Source of the DNA: Luteimonas wenzhouensis
Lineage (GTDB): Bacteria > Pseudomonadota > Gammaproteobacteria > Xanthomonadales > Xanthomonadaceae
Direction of reading: 5' to 3'
Length of the DNA: 64,000 nt
NCBI RefSeq assembly: GCF_007859305.1
Contig: NZ_VOHE01000008.1
Coordinates: 78,645-142,644 of the forward strand
Each line of letters opens with the position of its first letter. Positions within the stretch are counted from its first letter, which is position 1. Positions 60,966-64,000 of the stretch are shown in pieces. The notes beneath the pieces were generated by a model. The model was not told where the DNA came from. It did no database searches and saw only the letters and a list, made by a program, of their open reading frames with translations. Both the position numbers and the translations under genes were made by a program.

Positions 60966-61208
60966 TGTCGGCAGCGGGCCAAAAAGGAATACGTCCATGC
61001 CCATCGAGGTGAAACCGGCTGTGAGCGCGGGTTCAAGCATATAGCCCGACAGGCGCGTATCCTTGCCGATCACGACACGATGGCGGTGGTCACCGCGACG
61101 AAAGACACGGCCAGCCGCCATGCCGACGCGCAAGGCGGTTTCCGCCGTCATCGCGCCTTCGTTGGCTTTGCCACGAATACCGTCTGTGCCGAAATATTTG
61201 CGCACCAT
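60966..61208 (-). pseudogene. glmM: Truncated phosphoglucosamine mutase (delta-glmM)
   Basis: The first 80 or so residues of GlmM are present ([47 protein letters not shown]); the gene is then cut by the CR2 end, and the frame continues into unrelated sequence. The catalytic serine loop and all sugar-binding domains are missing, so no enzyme is made. folP-glmM is a common chromosomal order, and this fragment downstream of sul2 marks sul2 as a captured folP. It is the usual partner of sul2 in CR2 contexts. Confidence 0.93.
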
Positions 61209-61294
61209 AAGGTCGATTATCCTGTCGTCGGGTCGCCCTCAAAGGGGACATGCCTGCTGAACCGCGAATATAGAGAAATATCCCGAATGTGCAG

Positions 61295-62110
61295 TTAACG
61301 AATTCTTGCGGTTTCTTTCAGCGCCGCCAATACCGCCAGCCCGTCGCGCAAGGGGCGCGGCTCGTGTGTGCGGATGAAGTCAGCTCCACCTGCGGCGGCG
61401 GCAAGCTCTGCAGCGAGTGTCGCGGCCCCGACATCCCCCGGACCACGGCCTGTGAGCGCGCGCAGAAAGGATTTGCGCGAAACAGACAGAAGCACCGGCA
61501 AATCGAAGCGCAGCCGCAATTCATCGAACCGCGCCAGCACCGAGAGCGAGGTTTCGGGAGCAGCCCCCAGAAAAAACCCCATGCCGGGATCAAGGACAAG
61601 GCGGTTGCGTTTGATACCGGCACCCGTCAGCGCCGCGATGCGCGCGTCAAAGAACGCCGCAATGTGATCCATGATGTCGCCAGCGGGTGCCTCGCGCCGA
61701 TCTGCCTGCCCGTCTTGCACCGAATGCATAACGACGAGTTTGGCAGATGATTTCGCCAATTGCGGATAGAACGCAGCGTCTGGAAAACCGCGAATATCAT
61801 TGAGATAGGCCACACCACGCGACAAGGCATAGGCTTGCGTCGCGGGTTGATAACTGTCGAGCGAGACGGGAATGCCATCTGCCTTGAGCGCGTCCAGCAC
61901 CGGCGCGATACGCGCGATTTCTGTGTCGGACGAAACAGGCGCGGCGTCGGGATTGCTGGATGCCGGACCGAGGTCGATCACATCTGCCCCCTCGGCCATC
62001 AGCTTACGCGCCTGCGCAATGGCTGCGTCTGGCGCCAGATACCGGCCTCCATCGGAGAAACTGTCCGAGGTTATGTTGACGATGCCGAAAATGATGAGCG
62101 ATTTATTCAT
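61295..62110 (-). CDS. sul2: Sulfonamide-resistant dihydropteroate synthase Sul2
   Basis: Replacement dihydropteroate synthase insensitive to sulfonamides. The 271-residue product begins MNKSLIIFGIVNITSDSFSD and carries DLGPASSNPDA, RGVAYLNDIRGFPDAAFY and LSVSRKSFLRALTGR, matching Sul2 over its whole length as I know it. The insert in the folate-binding loop typical of Sul enzymes is present. The gene is intact, on the minus strand, with delta-glmM 86 bp downstream and a trinucleotide ATA run upstream. The host would be expected to be sulfonamide-resistant if it is expressed. Confidence 0.97.
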   Translation of the reverse strand: MNKSLIIFGIVNITSDSFSDGGRYLAPDAAIAQARKLMAEGADVIDLGPASSNPDAAPVSSDTEIARIAPVLDALKADGIPVSLDSYQPATQAYALSRGVAYLNDIRGFPDAAFYPQLAKSSAKLVVMHSVQDGQADRREAPAGDIMDHIAAFFDARIAALTGAGIKRNRLVLDPGMGFFLGAAPETSLSVLARFDELRLRFDLPVLLSVSRKSFLRALTGRGPGDVGAATLAAELAAAAGGADFIRTHEPRPLRDGLAVLAALKETARIR

Positions 62111-62405
62111 GGGGGCTTCTATAATAATAATAATCGAGCATGAGTCTCATACGGATGCTCGGGTCGAAAGGGAATCCCCAGGCGAGTAACCTGTTTGCGG
62201 TGATCCATTAGCTGCAGGAGCAGAAGAGCATACATCTGGAAGCAAAGCCAGGCAAGCGGCCTATGGAGCTGTGCGGCAGCGCTCAGTAGGCAATTTTTCA
62301 AAATATTGTTAAGCCTTTTCTGAGCATGGTATTTTTCATGGTATTACCAATTAGCAGGAAAATAAGCCATTGAATATAAAAGATAAAAATGTCTTGTTTA
62401 CAATA
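62111..62405 (-). promoter_or_regulatory. sul2 upstream region of the island
   Basis: 295 bp of AT-rich island DNA with no convincing gene. It holds the sul2 promoter and leader. An ATA trinucleotide run (62121-62134) lies 11-24 bp before the start codon, and TATTAT/TATAGA boxes occur in it, but a -35/-10 pair could not be fixed. The last 100 bp (low GC) form the island's right end and run into the attR repeat. Confidence 0.6.
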
Positions 62406-62417
62406 GAGTGGGAGTAA
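62406..62417. repeat. Right attachment repeat (attR), copy of the guaA end
   Basis: GAGTGGGAGTAA. Read in frame it is Glu-Trp-Glu-stop, identical to the guaA C-terminus but with TAA, and is probably the original chromosomal guaA end. GC content jumps from low to high within 15 bp to its right. Confidence 0.82.
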
Positions 62418-62426
62418 GCGGAAAAA

Positions 62427-62936
62427 TTGCGTGATCGCTTCTGGGAGCACTACTCCCTGGGAGAACTCAACCGCCGGGAGTGGGAGGCCCTGTGCGACGG
62501 ATGTGGGCAGTGCTGCCTCAAGCGTCGCGTGGCCGACGGCGAGGTCACGGTTTACAGCGTGGCCTGCGAACTGCTGGACATCGACACCGCCCGCTGTCGC
62601 GACTATGCGAACCGGCTGCACCGGGTCCCGACCTGCCACGAGCTGACGCCCGTATCCGTGCCCCGGTACCAGGATCGGCTGCCCGGCACCTGCGCCTACG
62701 TCCGCGTCCACAGGGGCCAGCCGCTGCCATCCTGGCACCCGCTGCTCGCCGGCGATCGCACCCGGATGCGCAGGAAGGGCATCACCGTCAGCCACTACGC
62801 CATCCCCAGCGGCACGCTGTCGCGCCGGCAGAAGGAGCGACACGTGATGTCGCGCTGGTCGGTGGGCAAACGACAGCAGCCGGCCACGGCGCCGCACAGC
62901 CGGCGCTCGACCGCGAACTCCGGGCGCGAGCGCTAG
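62427..62936 (+). CDS. YcgN/UPF0260-like zinc/iron-chelating domain protein
   Basis: A 169-residue cytoplasmic protein of the YkgJ/YcgN family, function unknown. Conserved cysteines are CDGCGQCC near residue 22, then CRDYANRLHRVPTCHELTP and TCAYVR; HPLLAGD follows. The TTG at 62427 is the only start that keeps the family N-terminus (RDRFWEHYSLGELNRREWE), since a stop (TAA, the relic guaA terminus) lies 9 bp upstream. A GGAG sequence inside attR could serve as ribosome site. Originally guaA and this gene were probably adjacent and coupled; the island now separates them. Its transcription is probably altered. Confidence 0.85.
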   Translation: MRDRFWEHYSLGELNRREWEALCDGCGQCCLKRRVADGEVTVYSVACELLDIDTARCRDYANRLHRVPTCHELTPVSVPRYQDRLPGTCAYVRVHRGQPLPSWHPLLAGDRTRMRRKGITVSHYAIPSGTLSRRQKERHVMSRWSVGKRQQPATAPHSRRSTANSGRER

Positions 62937-62996
62937 GCGGACACAGGAGTGGGGTAGAAGCGGCTTTGCGGCAAAGCGGACGACGCGGCGTCGTTC

Positions 62997-64000
<1,004 letters not shown>

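Larger units (their letters stand above)
59126..62405. mobile_element. GIsul2-type sulfonamide-resistance island, reduced
   Basis: About 3.3 kb of foreign DNA with lower and uneven GC, inserted at the guaA 3' end between direct repeats. It contains the CR2 transposase, a 3'-truncated glmM and sul2. From my knowledge, GIsul2 is a larger island (about 15 kb) carrying CR2 and sul2 that integrates at this site using its own integrase. No integrase is present here, and CR2 lies directly against the guaA end, so this looks like a deletion derivative. Exact limits depend on how the att core is counted. Confidence 0.82.

Noticed and set aside
60906..61208. glmM fragment as a functional gene
   Set aside because: Only the first fifth of GlmM is present and the rest of the frame is CR2 end sequence.
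61289..61750. Plus-strand frame inside sul2
   Set aside because: Antisense to the intact sul2 gene; no similarity or ribosome site.

Overview
The window is GC-rich (about 70 %), densely packed gammaproteobacterial chromosome. Gene content and order point to the Lysobacteraceae/Xanthomonadaceae (a Lysobacter, Luteimonas or Pseudoxanthomonas-like organism): rne next to rluC, cmk-rpsA-ihfB-lapA-lapB followed by O-antigen/exopolysaccharide genes and galU, a fad operon under a PsrA-like TetR repressor, and ndk-rlmN-pilW-rodZ-yfgM-bamB-der. The species cannot be named from the sequence.

Layout. 1-5.8 kb: RNA metabolism (rne, divergent rluC), phhB and nfuA. 5.8-8.5 kb: a proline-rich membrane protein and two overlapping monohaem cytochrome c genes. 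8.8-16.5 kb: a tripartite-type efflux operon with one adaptor and two different RND permeases. 16.5-22.5 kb (minus strand): a TraB-family protein, an alpha/beta hydrolase with its probable TetR repressor (two matching operators), agmatine-to-putrescine genes aguBA, a small exported protein and rpmJ. 22.6-31 kb: cmk, rpsA, ihfB, lapAB, a GT4 polyprenyl-phosphate sugar transferase, a CapD-like dehydratase and galU. 31-33.2 kb: a lipoprotein followed by a peptidoglycan-binding/M23-like protein, a possible immunity/effector pair. 33.3-37.6 kb: fadA, a fadN-type fused beta-oxidation gene and a PsrA-like repressor whose promoter carries a perfect operator. 37.7-50 kb: ndk, rlmN, pilW, rodZ, yfgM, bamB, der, mobA, moeA, moeB, a DUF2272 protein, a DUF1244 protein and folD. 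50-56 kb: a haem-copper oxidase cluster (subunit II, a fused subunit I+III, small membrane proteins, ctaG). 56-59.1 kb: guaB and guaA.

The outstanding accessory feature is at 59.1-62.4 kb. A sulfonamide-resistance island sits at the 3' end of guaA: an ISCR2 (CR2) transposase, a truncated glmM and sul2, bounded by a direct repeat of the last guaA codons (GAGTGGGAGT). This is the layout of a GIsul2-type island reduced to about 3.3 kb and lacking an integrase. A LexA-type box lies just upstream of the CR2 transposase. The repeat copy at the right end preserves what looks like the original guaA terminus (GAG TGG GAG TAA) next to a ycgN-like gene, so the insertion separated ycgN from guaA. The window ends with a YgjP-type metalloprotease whose 5' end abuts a decayed IS3-family element.

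No rRNA, tRNA or CRISPR array was seen.
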